From Parus major (lineage: Eukaryota > Chordata > Aves > Passeriformes > Paridae): 64,000 nucleotides of DNA. This document shows, in pieces, positions 48,661-61,219 of this stretch. How positions within the stretch are numbered: position 1 is the stretch's first letter; the number at the start of each line of letters is the position of its first letter. A program made the translations under genes and the position numbers. The stretch spans positions 21,161,511 through 21,225,510 of the forward strand of contig NC_031776.1 in NCBI RefSeq assembly GCF_001522545.3. The letters are read 5' to 3'. A model generated the notes under the pieces. That model ran no database searches. It was not told the origin of the DNA and worked only from the letters and a program-made list of their open reading frames with translations.

Positions 48661-51597
48661 TGAGAAGCTCATCCTGAGCTATAGTATCAGAATGAAACTG
48701 CTCCTACACTGCTTTATCTGGTTAATTAAAAAGGCTATCTAGGGAGTTCATGTCAACTTGAATAATGATGCTGCCTTTCTGTACATATTAGAATTCTCCT
48801 TGAAAAATCTAGTAAATAGCATTGCCATGTTGAGATTGGAGTCTTTATTCAGGAGGTAGATTGAGTCTGCCATTTTGAAAGGGAAAGATATATGATTTTC
48901 TTCAAAACAAAAGCAATTCTCCTGAGTCAATTAAATTTACCTTCTTTACATCAATAATCTGACAAATTTGACTTCCTTACCATTTATGTCTCTTTTGCAA
49001 TTTTCTTCTTCACTGGATGGAGACATTCCTTAAGATTTCTAAATGTTCTTGATCTTTTTGATAGTGCAGCATTTAAAATTATCAAATCTTGCAAGCATAA
49101 AATCTCTCGTATTGTAACCAGATCACCTTATTGCTCTTATATGCTACGAGCTGACTTTGTGCAGTCCTTATTCATATGGTTGACTGCTAACTCATAAATA
49201 AATCCCAGAAATCTCTGTGGAATCATTTTTGTAAGTGCATGTAAATAGAAAATAGATATGTCACATTTTGTATGTAAAAAATAATAATGTGAGTTGTTAG
49301 TCTTTTGTTGCAACAGGTCTCCTTTAGGTTTCTTACAGATCTTTTCTAAAGATTTTTCAAAAATGGATTATTTTCTCTCTAAAATGTTGATTTTACTGAG
49401 ACAGTAATTTTGAGTCCATTGAATTATTTAAAAAGTTATTAAAGAATTTTAATTATACAATGTCATGATTTTACTGAAAACTGGATTGTACTAAATGACA
49501 ATTTTAATAGTCATAATTTAATTTGCTTTTTGCAATAAAGGAAAAAAATAAAGTAAACAGCTTTAAAAAAAAAGAAACACGGTCCAAAATGAGATCTTGA
49601 AAATTTGGAAGACTTTGAATTATTTAATACTTTTACAAGATTACTTGTTTTGGATGCCTGTTATTGTCAAGTTAGAAACTAAACTATGTCCAGTGATGTA
49701 TGGCAATAATATTTCATTTATTCTAAGGAAAATTGTCATTGGTCTATATAGATAATAACAATTTTTCAATATGCTTTGAATTTTTTACTGTTGCTGACTA
49801 GAAAAAGGAGACAAAAGTGAAAATACTATCTAACTGATCCCAATGAAGGACAGCCAAACAGAAAAGGAATCTTTAAATTTTTAGGTTGTGTCTGCACTGA
49901 AAGCTAGAATGTCAGTCTAATTTTATTACTCCTCCTCCAAATCTTCCAATTAAAGATTTTGAAGGTCTGTGTAATTTCTTCCCATATTGGTGCAATAGCA
50001 TAAGGTGTAAGGAAAGGTGTTTGCTCTAAAGGATGCCATGGGAGTGATGGAGAGTCTGTCAGCAGGGAAATAAGAGAGTCAAATTGAAATTTATAAAGTT
50101 CTCAATTATATTTTGATATTTTAAGCTCTGGAACATCAGAAAATATTAGTTGTTGTTCTTCTTATTATTGTGTCTTACCCTGGCTTTTCATCCCATGTGA
50201 AAGATACAATACTTTTTGGTAAATAGGAAGATTTTAATCCCAAAAATAGAAGTAATTTTGTAGAAGGTATCCTAAATCTGTTTTGGCAAAAAGTCACACC
50301 CTTGTTATTGACCAATAATAGAAACAGATTTTTATGAGTTTTAATATAATTGCTCCAAAGAATCATTTTCTATCAGATTCTCTTTACCGTACATCACACT
50401 CAGAAAATAACTCACAGGTGCAATCTCTAAATTAGCGTGCTTATGCTATTTTCAGCATCATGCTGCTAATTCATTATGTCTTCCCCTCTACCTCTACTGG
50501 TGCTTAGATGATAAACTAAAGGTGTTTAAGTTATGTTTATGGCAGAATAGAGGGGAATTAGATAAGAAGAAGTAAGAAAGAGGATGAATGAGATGGTGTA
50601 ACACTACTTTGATGATGAAAATGCTTTGTTAGGTCCATGTAATGTCTGATTCTCTACCATCTTCAGGCCATACATACTCTGCTCTTCACTGAATCACATA
50701 TTTGTTAATTTTATACCATTCCCTGTGCTTTTGCTCCCAGTTATCTTTGTCTGTGGTGGTGGAAACCTTCTAGCAGCTTGAGAGTCTCTAACTTCCAGTG
50801 TTCTCCTATTTTAGAGAAAATTCTTGATGTATTCTGTAAGAGACAATATTCAATAAAAAGCAAATGTTAATTGCTTGAAACATTTCCTACAGGCATTGTT
50901 AATTCCATAGACTTATTTTTATAACAAAAGGGCTACACAGAGAATTTTTTTCAGTCAGTTGCTTTTTCCTGTATTAGTTTGCAGGTAAACGTTTTCTTTA
51001 TCCTTCTACAGGGCCTCTAAGAATCAAATTTCTTGTACATTTTATTTAAGTACTGTAGAAATATTCCATTTGCAATTTAAATTGATTACATCTCAAAGCA
51101 GAGAATAAAAGGAAATAATGATGACAGGAAGATCTGTTTACAAAAACACTGCAAATGTGGTGATGCATTATTCAAGGACAAACATTTCCTTCATGCAGTG
51201 CAAGGACCTGGTAAGTTCCTGGATACTGTCATACTACTGCAATAGCAGTGATGTAGCTATAGTAGAATTAAATCTCATTTTGTTTCCCTTGCTTTGGTGT
51301 CCTTAGTATCTGTCTTTATTCATTTATGTAGAAATGAAATCTCTTGTGGACTCAGCATAATACCCCCTCCCTATTTTCAGACCAGTTTGCCAAGAGTTTC
51401 TAAGCATTTAAGTGAATCTTGTACAGGAAGTGCAGTATTGAGACTATATGTGGGCTAGGCTACACAGGAAGGCTTTTGATCCTTCTAGAGTCTTCCACTC
51501 TAGACAAGAGTGAAGACAAAAATAATGTTTCAGAATCATGACAAACAAGGATGCAGGTGTTGCAGTAAAGACTTGTCATTGGTTCCCCCAACAAAGA

Positions 51598-51637
51598 CTT
51601 TGGCTAGAAAGGTAAGACCTTTGGCTAGAGGTATGAC
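51598..51637. repeat. Imperfect tandem duplication containing two splice-donor-like sites
   Basis: The first unit, CTTTGGCTAGAAAGGTAAGA plus C (51598-51618), is followed directly by a second, CTTTGGCTAGAGGTATGAC (51619-51637). The first carries AAG/GTAAGA and the second GAG/GTATGA, both of which fit a 5' splice site. No good acceptor with a pyrimidine tract lies upstream, so splicing use is doubtful. Confidence 0.85.
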
Positions 51638-53035
51638 CATGGAATCAGCATTTCTACAAGGATGGAGGGAAGCCCAGCTCTACTGGATTTCAAGGCACAG
51701 TAACATGACTGCATGATCACCCGTGGCTGTTGGGTTTTCTGTTATCAAAATGAGTGTTATTGTAAAATATGATGTCTCATGCTATTTCAGGCAATGCTTC
51801 AGCATTCACTCTTTCCCTATAAAACTGACTAATCTGCTTTTATGTAGAGCATTGAATGGAGAGGGACTAACAGTTTCCCACATACTTACTGAAAGCTTCT
51901 CCTGTGGGGTTTATATGGTCTGTAGAAAATGAACACGAAATTCCACTTAGTTGTCTTTCTGCCTTGGAAGAGCAGTATCCTCTAGGTCTTGTTTTAGCCA
52001 GACAGTTTGATATTTAATTCTTCAAAAGATAACCGAGAGAGGGGGATGTACCTACACTCAGGGTATATGAATATAAATTACAGATGCCAAAGCACTGTAT
52101 TTCCTAGAGTACAAGATGCATGTATTATTTATTTGTTATTTTGTGCTCACTTCAATTGTTTTCATAATTAGTGTTTCTAACTTTACACTACAGAATATGA
52201 ACTCTGTATGAGTTTTAACTGCATATATTTTTGCTTCTGTTCTTTTCAAAGCAAAAAGTTATGGCAAGGCAGTTTTATATTATTACATCGTCTCAAGGGA
52301 CTTAAGTAAAAAAAGTCTGTGAAACACTGCACTAAATCACCAGTCAATGAGGCCACTCACAGTACATAAACTTAGCTGTGTTCATAAGCCTTTTCTGGGT
52401 CAGGGCAAAGAATGTATTCACTTGCCAGTACTGCCTTAAAGACAACTTAGCAAACAAAAGATTCAAGCACAACTAGAAAAGCATCATTCTTATGAAGACA
52501 CTTGACATTCCCTGAATCATCCACACCCCAAAAAATCAGTCCACACCTGTAAAGCAGACTAAACTGAAAGCAGTTTAAATATGTTCAAGTAAAAGAAGTT
52601 CAAATATTTGCAAATATTAAGCAATTGTTCTATGTACTTCTAATTCATCTGATTGCATTAAATTTGAATGCACAAAGGTCTCTCAGTATCACTGAGAAAA
52701 CTGAAAACTTGATAAGCTCTGAACCTTGCTATGTTCACTGAAAATGTGTAACTGTACATTCAGTAGGTCTGTAGTAATTCTAAATATATTATCTTTTCAT
52801 ACTTCAGGTTCCTTAGGCTTCATACACAGTGTAATTAACTTCTATGAACTGAGAATAACCTTTGTTGTTCATTCAATACAGAATCCTCTCAGTGCAGCTA
52901 ACATACCAAGTTATGTTTGTGTTAAAAAAGTTTGTTTATTATTAAAAAAGTTATTGCTTTAGCCAGGTATTTGTACTACAGATTATATGAATTGGGAAAA
53001 ATAATCTATGTGTCAATATTGCCAAGTTACACACT

Positions 53036-53072
53036 GAAGTATTAAAGATATAGTGGAAGTATTAAAGATATA
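53036..53072. repeat. Direct repeat, GAAGTATTAAAGATATA twice
   Basis: Exact 17-bp copies at 53036-53052 and 53056-53072, separated by GTG (period 20). Confidence 0.9.
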
Positions 53073-54944
53073 TTAAAAATTGATTTGTAATGGAAATTCT
53101 GATTGTAAAGAAAGACACTTAAATGGCTGCTCCTCTGTCATTTGAAAAGGAACTATGTCTATAAAACTCAGTCTGTTTTGGTAGGCCATTCCATGCATTC
53201 AACTTGACAGCTGAAATTTGTTGTACTCTTTATTTGTTTTAACCATTGACCTTAAGAAGTATGTTCTTGCAATGTTTAGATTTCAAGTTTTTTTGACTGC
53301 CCTTAATATTTCTGATTATGATACAGGGAGACAGATGAAAGAACTGGAAATTAGAACCTCTTGAGCTTTCCATTCTCCAGCTTACTAACGCGGTTTCTTG
53401 GAAAACTATTATTGAAAGACCTGAAGCTTAGGAGTTTAGCAGATACGTAAGTGATGACAACTTTTGGAAAGGGTCTGTAAACTGCTTTTCAAGGCTTGCA
53501 TGTTAGGTAAAGCATTTTAAATGCAAAGTACTTATATAGAGTATTGGGAAACGTTGTATTGTATCTTATATACTTTGTGACATTTAAAGAGTATCTTCTA
53601 TTTCTGTTATGGAAATGCCATGTAAAATCCATTGGATTGCATATGGGTGATATTTCATATTTCACCTGTGCTTGTGTAGGGAGTTGTCGGTTGGTTTCTT
53701 TTGTATTCACATTATGTTTCCACTTGATTCTTTCCCTCCAACTGTCTCCCAATTAACTGTGACACAAGAACTCATGTTTATAGATAAGTGGTGAGGAAAA
53801 GTTAATCTAGTGTGACAGAATTAATATACAGTTTTATTCTAGGTTCATCTTTAAAATTCTGGTCTCATGGCCACCTATGCCCAGCAGCGGTGCCTGTTGA
53901 CCCAAGTCCTCATTCTGCCTCTCTGGGGAATGTTGACAAACACATACTAACAGAATACATTTGAATAACATTTGAAAAATATCCTTGCAACTTTTATACA
54001 TGTATTGTTGGAGAGGTGCTTGTGGTTTGCTTGTGGTTCCAGACTGGTTCCTCCATAATTTTGTACATAAAACTACATTTCTCCCTGCAGTATTTCAACA
54101 TTTAATGTCTTGGATAAAACAATTATTTTTTTTTTTCCTCTGGGAGGTTAGATATTCTATTTATCTTCCTTCAAGTTGAAGACAAAAAAAAATATGAGGT
54201 TTCTTAGTCACCATATATAATTTATAGGAAGGTGAATGAATGCTGTTGAAAATTGCATGTGAATATGATCACTTATTAGTAAGTTTTCTGCTACTTGTTA
54301 ATTTAATACGACTTGCTTCTAATGCTGATATGAACAATTCATTTACTGATGGGCAATGACTGCATAATTTATTAGGAATACATAAATACCTAAATTAATT
54401 TTAAGGCTGTAAATCTGTGCATAAGCAGTTAGTTTGGGCAACATGAGAGATAGTTCTGTGAGTGTTTCTGTGACAAGATGCAAGTAGTAATTAATCTACA
54501 TACAAACGTGAATTTCCCAGAAGAAGAAATAGGTAACCTAATCACAGTTTGCTTAGGGAGAAGTAAACTAACTAATCCCTATTCTTGGAGAATGCTTTAA
54601 TGGAAACAGAGAGTATTAATTTGATCCTTCAAGAGTCATTCAGTTTTAAGTTAACAGAGGGGCTATCCAGTAATGTAGTATTAATCATTAGGTTACACAC
54701 CAGAGCTTCCAGACACTTAATGCCTGGGGTTGGAATGTAATTCAGATAATGTCACTTCAAAAGCAAAAGCCATTTTCCCACTTGAACAAAAGGAGGATGT
54801 ATATTAGTAAGCAGCAGCACAGGTCCAAGGAGACTTGGTCAGGCAACAGAACAGCTGAAAACATAACAAATTTTGCTCAAAACCACCTCTGTTTTCATTT
54901 CATGACCTGTAAGGAAGGACTACTTTATTCACAGTTTTTCACTT

Positions 54945-55137
54945 TGGATGTTTTGAGGGATGGGCCATGTACCATCTCTCTGGGCGACCTGTGTCAGTGT
55001 TTTATCATCCTCATTGTAAAAAGTTGGGGTTCTGAACAGCCTGATCTAGTTGAAGATGTCCCTGCTCATTGCAGGAGGTTGAAATAGATGACCTGTAAAT
55101 GTCACTTCCAACGCAAAATATTCTCTGATTCTATGAG
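54945..55137 (+). mobile_element. CR1 LINE 3' end with internally inverted 5' part
   Basis: Positions 55026-55137 are the CR1 3' end in plus orientation: TCTGAACAGCCTGATCTAGT, GTCCCTGCTCATTGCAGGAG, CACTTCCAACGC, and the terminal ATTCTCTGATTCTATG repeats. Positions 54945-55022 are CR1 in the opposite orientation; the plus strand there reads CCATCTCTCTGGGCGACCTG and TCATCCTCATTGTAAAA, the reverse of ttacaatgagg...caggttgcccagagagatgg. In the CR1 consensus as I recall it, the inverted segment lies immediately 5' of the direct segment, so both parts belong to one insertion whose 5' part was inverted. A 112-codon plus-strand frame starting at 54749 runs through the junction and is not a gene. Confidence 0.85.
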
Positions 55138-55139
55138 CA

Positions 55140-57075
55140 CAAAACTCTCCCAGGAAATTTGTGGCAAATAAATTCCTCTGCTCTAGCAAGTCACTGGAGA
55201 TTTCAATTCCAAATGTCAAATATTGTTGACAGTTACTGAGTTTCCATTAAATTCACCTCTCAAAAATATTTGTATTAATATTTTCTAAAACTCTGAGGAA
55301 AATGTCTAGTATGAGGTGCTTCTGGCATGTGTAAAGGACAAAGAAAACTAGGCTACATTCCTTATGGGATTTTCGATTGTTTGTCTCCTTTACAGAGCTA
55401 TTCCACAGGGTGAGATAAAAGAGGCCACACAAAATTGACACAGATTAGAGATTACAGTGATAGACCATTACAATGATTGTAAGCAACTTTTCTAACTTTC
55501 TGCACATCTTTTTATCTTCCCCATACTTGCTGCTTAAAACCTCATTTGAAATCTTACTGAAATTTACATTCATGAAAACATATCTGTGCTTCTGAAACAA
55601 TAGCATTTTGTCTCCTCAACTCACTAAGAAATTAATACATTCAATAATAAATTCAAAATAATAAACACAAGTAAAAGCTGCATTTAAAATTGTATTGCTA
55701 CATAATTATCTTGTTTACAGTCTTTCCTACAGCTTTTCTCACAGAAAAATGTAGATTTGGAATCTAACTGGAATAAAAATGCCAGAAAGCTTTGGCAAGA
55801 CGATGGTTGCTGCATACTTAGGGATATTGCATGGAGAAAGAAATGTGTTTGTAATTAGGGAAACACAGAACAGTTCTGATTACATCTAAGAAAAGCCAAA
55901 GAGCATAACTTTCTGAAGGACAGAACATGTAAGCTTAAGTGGATGAAAACTCAGCTTTACACTGAAGTAGTTAAAGGAAATATAGAGCTCCTCACTGAGC
56001 TGGTTCAACCAACCAGCTATTTCAGAGTCTTTTATAATCCATTTCTAGATTTGTTCTTGAATTAAGATATACACATTGTTTGCCCTGCAAATTTCAAAAA
56101 ATTTCACGAGTTTTCTCTTAAAATCTCTGAGTAAAGGTTACAAAAAGCCAGGAAAACATTCTGCTGAAGATAGTAGTAATTTTTTTACTGACCTCAGTAG
56201 TCAATAAATAGACAAAATTGACTATATTTTGTTTTTAAATGAATCCAAACTGTGTTTGATTTTGTGAAATATTTAAATGGGAAGTAAAGAGCTGCTGCAT
56301 CTTTTGAACAGATTTTCATATCTACCTGACCTTTGCTACCCAAGCACTTCTAAAATGTATAAAATATTATACAACATATTACATTAATATACAAAATATT
56401 ATAAAACATAAACACTCAGTCTGACTAATGTTGGACTATTTAGTGTCACATACTTAGACCTTGAGCCCAAAAACTAAACTGGTGAACTTGGAGAGCTAAA
56501 GTAACAGATCTGCTGAACTAACAATGACACAGGAATAACTACATGCGCCTTATCTCTGCTAACAAGTTCTCATTGAGTGAAGCTGATCAATTGTCTTTTA
56601 TATCTGACCACCAGGAATGTCATATGGAACTTGAGACAGCACAAAAACCTGCATTTTGAGATGGTTTGAGAAAGCTGAAGCTTCTGAGTGAATTCCTTGT
56701 AAGATTCTCTGCCTTGATGTGAGACCATGTTTTCATGGCACACAGAACTGACAAATGTGGTACTGCAGTTTAACCTAGCATGAACAGCCAGGTTTCATCA
56801 AGGCATCATTATTCTCTGCAAATGCCTGGAGAACTTTAAGTCCTTGGCTTTTCAAAGTGTAGTAGTCAGATCTGACATCTTCCAGTTCCGATTTTTTCTG
56901 ATGATTTTCTTACCTTACAAATTTCACATCCTATTCATATGGGTAATGACCAAAAAGATTCTAAGCCCTTTGTCTATGGTACTTAAGAGTCTCACTTGTT
57001 GAGTGTGCAAATAAAAAAAATGGTAACAATTATATTTTTAAAGCATGAGGGAGGCAATGGAAAATGAAGATATTT
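55140..57075. other. Unique non-coding sequence
   Basis: AT-rich, with ATTATA/ACATAT repeats around 56357-56410. No repeat family or gene was recognised. Confidence 0.45.
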
Positions 57076-57078
57076 CTG

Positions 57079-57131
57079 TTAAAAAAAACCAAAAAACCAA
57101 ACAAACAACAACAAAAAAAACCCCAAAAATT
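57079..57131. repeat. A-rich (CCAAA)n/(CAAA)n tract
   Basis: AAAAAAAACCAAAAAACCAA, then ACAAACAACAACAAAA and CCCC. It is the same type as at 3346-3430. Confidence 0.85.
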
Positions 57132-57134
57132 AAC

Positions 57135-59750
57135 AAAGCCAGTGTTCTTAAACAGGTTCATGTAAAACACCTGTAGCGCCTCTAGTATTTTAAGTCACAT
57201 GCATAAGAAAACTGAATCCCATCATCTTTCTTTGCATCCAGGAGAAACTTCCAGAGCAAATGGTTGCAGAATGGAGAAGGGAACAAGACTGAAGTCCTCA
57301 TGTATGCTTTTTGTAATCAAGCAAGTATTTCTGCCCCTGGAAAAACTGTATCTAAAACAAGGTCTTGAAACAGCTACTTTTCTTATCTCCTTCGAAGCAT
57401 ACTGTATTCTATAGCATACCTAAAAGGCCACACCAATCCTAGATATTAGATCTTCAAATCTTCTATGCATTCTTGGATGGACCTCACTCATATAAGTCAT
57501 TCTTACTACAAATTAAGGACATACACATTGGTATTTGGTACCAAACCTGTAATCATCTTTGCTAAGCACAAGAAAACCCTTTTTCTTCACATAAGAAATT
57601 TGCCCTAAGTCCCTTGCAGCATGTCATGGTTATGTAAGCATATAATTACAAGACAAAACTACTGTTCCTTAGGATTACTTCTTTAAAACATTCTAGGATT
57701 TTCCTCTTGCACAACATACACTTATTCCTTCTAGAAAATCTATCCAGATTTGCACATCTATCCAAATATCCATAGAGTGTTCCTGGTTATCCACTTCTAA
57801 AGGAGAATTATGAATGTAAACAAAGCCCTTACACTGCTGTTCTGACTACTACAAGCCAGACCAAATATGGGGGACTATTGTAACTTAACCTCTATATTAA
57901 CAGAGTCTTGTTGGATTCTGTGTGTTCATAACTTATCTTTGGAAAATAATTTTTTGGTTTTTTGAGGCTTGGCTGTACAATACATGTTAATGATACTTTT
58001 CTCATTCTGTAACAACCCTAACATTTGTTGTTGTAATTGTCATTATGTGATATAAAGATCAACTGGTATAAAGATGTTTTTCAACAGTTGTAATTACTTT
58101 AAAGGATATACTGTAAGGCTTTTGTCTGGAAGCATTTAAAAGCTAATATAAACACACCATTTATTTTCATCAATCATACTTGCTTCTTTTTCTTAGTGCT
58201 TTTCCTCTGTTTTAATTTTTTGAACCTTTACTGTCAATAACAACTTCTAATTTTTCCTCTTTTTTTTCACTTCACAGATCAAATCTTTTTGATCTTTTAA
58301 GGTTTTCAAGCAATGTTCTGACATGCACTCAAAATCTCTTTATACCACAGTCTCCCTAAATTTATTTTGTTCTTGATTCAAATATAAACAACTATGTTCC
58401 CTTTTGTTATTTACAATATACTTAAAAATAGCTTCATGTGAGTGTGGCTAGTATATATACTTCTTATTCTCCCCCAGATCTTCACAAACTGCAACAGTCC
58501 CCACAGTTTACTGAGATCTGAGTTGACAGAAGTTGTCGTGGTTTTAAATCTCAGATATATGAGAAGGAGTACCACTTAAATTAAAATCAAACTGCTGTTC
58601 CATGAGGGGGATGTTCTGATTTTCAAATGCATAAGACTTGTTGACATGATGACTAAAATGCATAGTCCTTTTTCAAAGCATTTAATCACTTCATTATATA
58701 CTTTTTCATATTGTATTAGTTCTTTTTGATGCTGTAAATTAATACATGCATAAAAGCAAGCTATAGTCAGCTGGAATGTCTATTGCTATCATTATTCAGA
58801 AAAAGGCATACTCACCACCACATTTAATAGACCTTTGTCTGAATAAAAGACAGAAAAAAAAAATCCTTTTTTTTTTGCAACTTGTAAAATCTTGGAGTCT
58901 TAAATCTTCCCTCACTTGCAAGAGCAAGTTCTGAGAATTTAAATTGCATCAACCTGAAAGATACTGCAAATACAAGTGCCTCCATGTTTCTTTAGAGCTA
59001 TAGAACAAAAATGAAAACACTAGCTCTAAATATTTCTTTCTAACAATCTTTAGTGGTTGATTAAATATTTGTGCTGTTCAATAGCAGTTCTGTAGAAGCA
59101 GGCTCAATGCTGAGAAACTCACTGAAGTGCAAGACAGAGTCTTATCGTGGTGAAGTGTCGTTAAATTCTGCTTATTTATATGTGAGAAGGCATGGAGCAG
59201 TATGTACTGAAGCCCCATCTCTTAGAAAAAGATAAGATTTATTTTCACTAAGAATTTCTTAATTTGGAAATAGTCTATAAACAAAAACAAATCTGGTGTG
59301 TGAGTTTTAACATTATTTTCCTCCCTCTGGATATACTTATTTGCTTAGAGAAGTCTGTTTTTGCAGTGGGCACTATGCTCCCCAGCCATGACTTACTGAT
59401 GACCAGATCACAGCCCACAGTCCTTGATACAGACCAAGGAAGGAAAATGTATTTTAACATGGAAATGTCAAGAAAAGCTGTACTGGTTTACTGGTTTATG
59501 ACCTTTAATATAGCCTTAGATTTGAAAAATCTTTCTAAACTCCTACCCATATGCTCTGGCTTTTTGTAGTAAAGCAAATGTTTGTGCTGCTGCTCAATAT
59601 AATCCCCTTTTCCCTTCTCCCACATCTGCTACTGACCAGGCGTTTTCTTCCCTGAGATGTGAGTGCTTAGTTTGAAAAAGACACATCATTTTTAAGACTA
59701 GAAGCTGTCATTGTTATTAAAACATTTTACTCAGGGTCAAAATTAGGGTT
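57135..59750. other. Unique non-coding sequence
   Basis: No supported gene or repeat, apart from an A run at 58853-58862 facing a T run at 58867-58877. A 101-codon plus-strand frame at 59264-59569 overlaps a 61-codon minus frame; neither has a motif. Confidence 0.45.
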
Positions 59751-59754
59751 TAGG

Positions 59755-59838
59755 AATCTTCCTCAGTGATTTTGGGCAGCTGACTGAATCCCTCCAAGCT
59801 TTGGTCTCCTATTTGTAAAAGTGAATAATTATAACGTT
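59755..59838 (+). mobile_element. Probable MIR SINE core fragment
   Basis: CAGTGATTTTGGGCAGCTGA, CTGAATCCCTCCAAGC and GGTCTCCTATTTGTAAAA followed by GTGAATAATTATAA align in order with the MIR segment that runs agctgtgtgaccttgggcaa, ttacttaacctctctgtgcc, cagtttcctcatctgtaaaa, tggggataataat. The match was judged by eye and is roughly 60-65 percent, as expected of this amniote-wide ancient SINE. Confidence 0.65.
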
Positions 59839-59839
59839 T

Positions 59840-61100
59840 AATTTTAGGAGAAAAGTTTTGTTGCTTATTTTGATTGAAAGGTTTTCCCTTGCACAATACT
59901 AGGAAATAATATTATCTCATGAATCTTCCACACATTTCAAATAATGAAAATATTTTTAAAAATAAGAATACTGTCTCAAAATGCTTTAAAATTAAATCAT
60001 ACTTGAACTACTATCTTTGGGGTTTGAATATGTTGTGTATCTTCTGCTGTTTCAGTGTTTGTGGAGAGTGAAATAATAAAGTAGTTGAATAAAAAGTACT
60101 AAAGCTTTCCTGCTCTGCCAAGGAGCTCTCCTTGCTGTCACGTTTGTTTGGAAGGCCATGTCTGGACAGAGAACTTATTAAGGCTTATCCATGTACAGAA
60201 GCTTCTATTGGTTTAATTATATAAATCACATTTCTGCGGCATGTATAAACACTATGCTGTCCTGTATCTTGGCAGGCACATGTTATTCAATTTGCTTCCA
60301 AGATTTCAGGTTGCCGAACATCACGTATTGCATGACCCAAATACAATGGAAAAAATAAAGACCAAAAATTACAACCATCTCCCCATCTCCATAGGTACTG
60401 AACCAGGGCTTATCTGGCTCTAGGATTTCTGGGATTTTCTTAGCACTTTTTCAAGAGGAGGAACATTAAAAATCAATTCAAAAAAAAGATTGTCAGCCTC
60501 AACAATCATGTGCAGCAGTGGTTTAGCTTGAAAACACACTTTTTTGGAGACAATCTTACGCTACACCTTGTTTCAGTCTAATGAAGGAGAAAGCCACAGA
60601 TCCTTTGAATTAATTGCTCTTACTTTCAAAAGCAAGCAAAAAAGGCGTTGTTTATACAACAGAATAGATATTCAGTGAGCTGTTTAGAGATACTTAAGGC
60701 ATGGAGATGTGACCAGTTGCAAAAGATGGGAGGACAGAAAATTCACTTGTATTTCCATCAGCCTGAACAGTTGTGTTGATAACAAACATGCCATTCTGTA
60801 CACATACATGACAGCCAGAAGTGGCTGCAGAGTTTCTGCATGAAACTATGTGAGTATCCTCTTCTGTCTTCCATGAGAGAGAAAACTTTCAGGGGACCCT
60901 ACATCAGCATCAGTGGGGCAAGACTGCATTCTGTGTTACTGCCTTCAGGCACAGCTGGCTTTTTTGTAGTAATTTTGCATTGCAAACCAGCTTGGTTTCA
61001 GTGTGTCAGCTGTCCAGGTATGGTGGTGGTGGTGGTAGATGTTAGTGGACTGACAGCTGGCCACTGCATACTGTACTAGAAGCAACATCTAATTTCAGGA
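59840..61100. other. Unique non-coding sequence with a short (GGT)n run
   Basis: (GGT)5 at 61022-61036. Nothing else was recognised. Confidence 0.45.
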
Positions 61101-61146
61101 AAGATTTACTAATACACTGAACTGCACTCCTACTTCCCTGTCTCAG

Positions 61147-61215
61147 GTGGGAGGTCTGTATGACATGAAGGGAACATTTGTTGGTCATCCAAGATTACAG
61201 GTATATGAATACGTG
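61147..61215 (+). other. Candidate small exon flanked by splice signals
   Basis: Upstream, TTTACTAATACACTGAACTG supplies branch-point-like TACTAAT and CTGAA, followed by the pyrimidine-rich ACTCCTACTTCCCTGTCTCAG ending at 61146. Two donors follow: AG/GTATAT after 61200 and GTG/GTAAGG after 61215. Exon lengths would be 54 or 69 nt, both multiples of three. The frame GTG GGA GGT stays open through both and reads VGGLYDMKGTFVGHPRLQ, then VYEYV. I recognise no family. No neighbouring exon of the same gene was identified in the window, so it may be a lone exon in large introns, a lncRNA exon or a chance assembly of signals. Confidence 0.3.
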
Positions 61216-61219
61216 GTAA

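Larger units (their letters stand above)
46600..54940. other. Long unique non-coding stretch
   Basis: Apart from the small tandem repeats listed separately, this is AT-rich sequence with a short A run at 49564-49572, a GGA/GAA-rich purine patch at 48202-48236 and a T run at 54125-54136. Open frames of 60-87 codons (for example 53489-53752 minus, overlapping 53544-53756 plus) lack motifs. No gene could be supported. Confidence 0.45.

Noticed and set aside
54749..55087. 112-codon plus-strand frame
   Set aside because: Its second half is translated CR1 sequence across the inversion junction.
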